From: Streptomyces rhizoryzae
GTDB taxonomy: Bacteria; Actinomycetota; Actinomycetes; Streptomycetales; Streptomycetaceae
DNA length: 64,000 nucleotides
NCBI RefSeq assembly: GCF_023155275.1
Contig: NZ_JALMUV010000040.1
Span: 1-64,000 of the forward strand
Direction of reading: 5' to 3'
Shown here piece after piece: positions 63,763 to 64,000 of this stretch. The position numbers and the translations under genes were made by a program. The notes beneath the pieces are model-generated. The model saw nothing but the letters and a program-made list of their open reading frames with translations. It ran no database searches and was not told where the DNA came from. The stretch's first letter is position 1; each line of letters opens with the position of its first letter.

Positions 63763-64000
63763 ACGCCGGATTGTGACGGATGATGCCCGGGTTGGGCGGT
63801 ATGCCGCGAACCGGGATGTCATGGACGCGTCGCGGGCCGGGCCCCGGTGCCGCGCGGCGGCGGGCGCGTGACGGCGGGGCCGAGGCCGCGGAAAGCGTGA
63901 GGCAACGCCCGGTTGCGGGCAGAACAACGGTGCACCCTCGTCCCCCGCACCGCGGGCGGCGGCCCGGCGCACGGCCGGGACGCGCCCCCAGCCGAGGCTG
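63763..64000. other. Upstream region of L,D-transpeptidase copy 2
   Basis: No supportable gene is seen to the window edge. The 13-base repeat GGCGGTATGCCGC lies at 63795-63807, close enough to the start at 63762 to be a promoter element or operator. Confidence 0.4.

Overview
This is a very GC-rich actinobacterial chromosome segment, almost certainly Streptomyces or a close relative. The signs are strong third-position GC bias, many GTG starts, GTGA stop/start overlaps, F420- and XRE/DUF397-type genes, and the linkage gatC-gatA-gatB / GGDEF-EAL protein / ligA / mnmA / oligopeptide ABC transporter / gcvT-gcvH-glyA-sdaA. From memory, this order matches the S. coelicolor core region of about SCO5469 to SCO5501, read in reverse. 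I see no rRNA, tRNA, CRISPR array, insertion sequence, prophage or origin.

Layout. 1-13.3 kb is accessory-flavoured: a PQQ-type sugar dehydrogenase lipoprotein, a large LuxR-type ATPase regulator, an MMPL exporter, a Tat-exported phospholipase C, a decayed XRE regulator beside an intact DUF397 gene that is translationally coupled to an aldo/keto reductase, and an F420-type oxidoreductase. 13.6-23.4 kb is core: gatB, a small membrane protein, gatA, gatC, an RmdB-like GGDEF-EAL protein, ligA and a methionine synthase-like protein. 23.4-29.1 kb holds an MFS exporter with its MarR regulator and operators, an SDR, a LOG-family protein, gdhA and a membrane protein. 29.3-35.9 kb holds mnmA and a cysteine desulfurase (both serving tRNA 2-thiolation) with an amidase on the opposite strand between them, a thioesterase, a TRIC-type channel and an M1 aminopeptidase. 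35.9-42.1 kb is a five-gene peptide ABC transporter operon.

42.5-50.2 kb is a serine/glycine block. Two SseB-like proteins and a P-loop kinase lie divergent from a tandem glycine riboswitch that precedes gcvT, gcvH and glyA, with sdaA following. Together these genes can take glycine to serine and then pyruvate. 50.3-54.5 kb has two coupled PAP2 phosphatases, a DedA protein, two perfect inverted repeats, and a BlaI/M56 pair. I read this as a cell-envelope stress module that may recycle lipid carrier. 54.8-64 kb has a GH25 lysozyme, nadE, a CcdA-DsbA thiol-redox operon with an unknown secreted partner, an anti-sigma-type ATPase, an enoyl-CoA hydratase, and two tandem L,D-transpeptidase lipoproteins.

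The best candidates for something not yet described are the BlaI/M56-DedA-PAP2-PAP2 cassette, the SseB pair next to serine/glycine catabolism, and the MarR operator lying on an apparently leaderless promoter. All three rest on reading the sequence alone; no search or folding was run.
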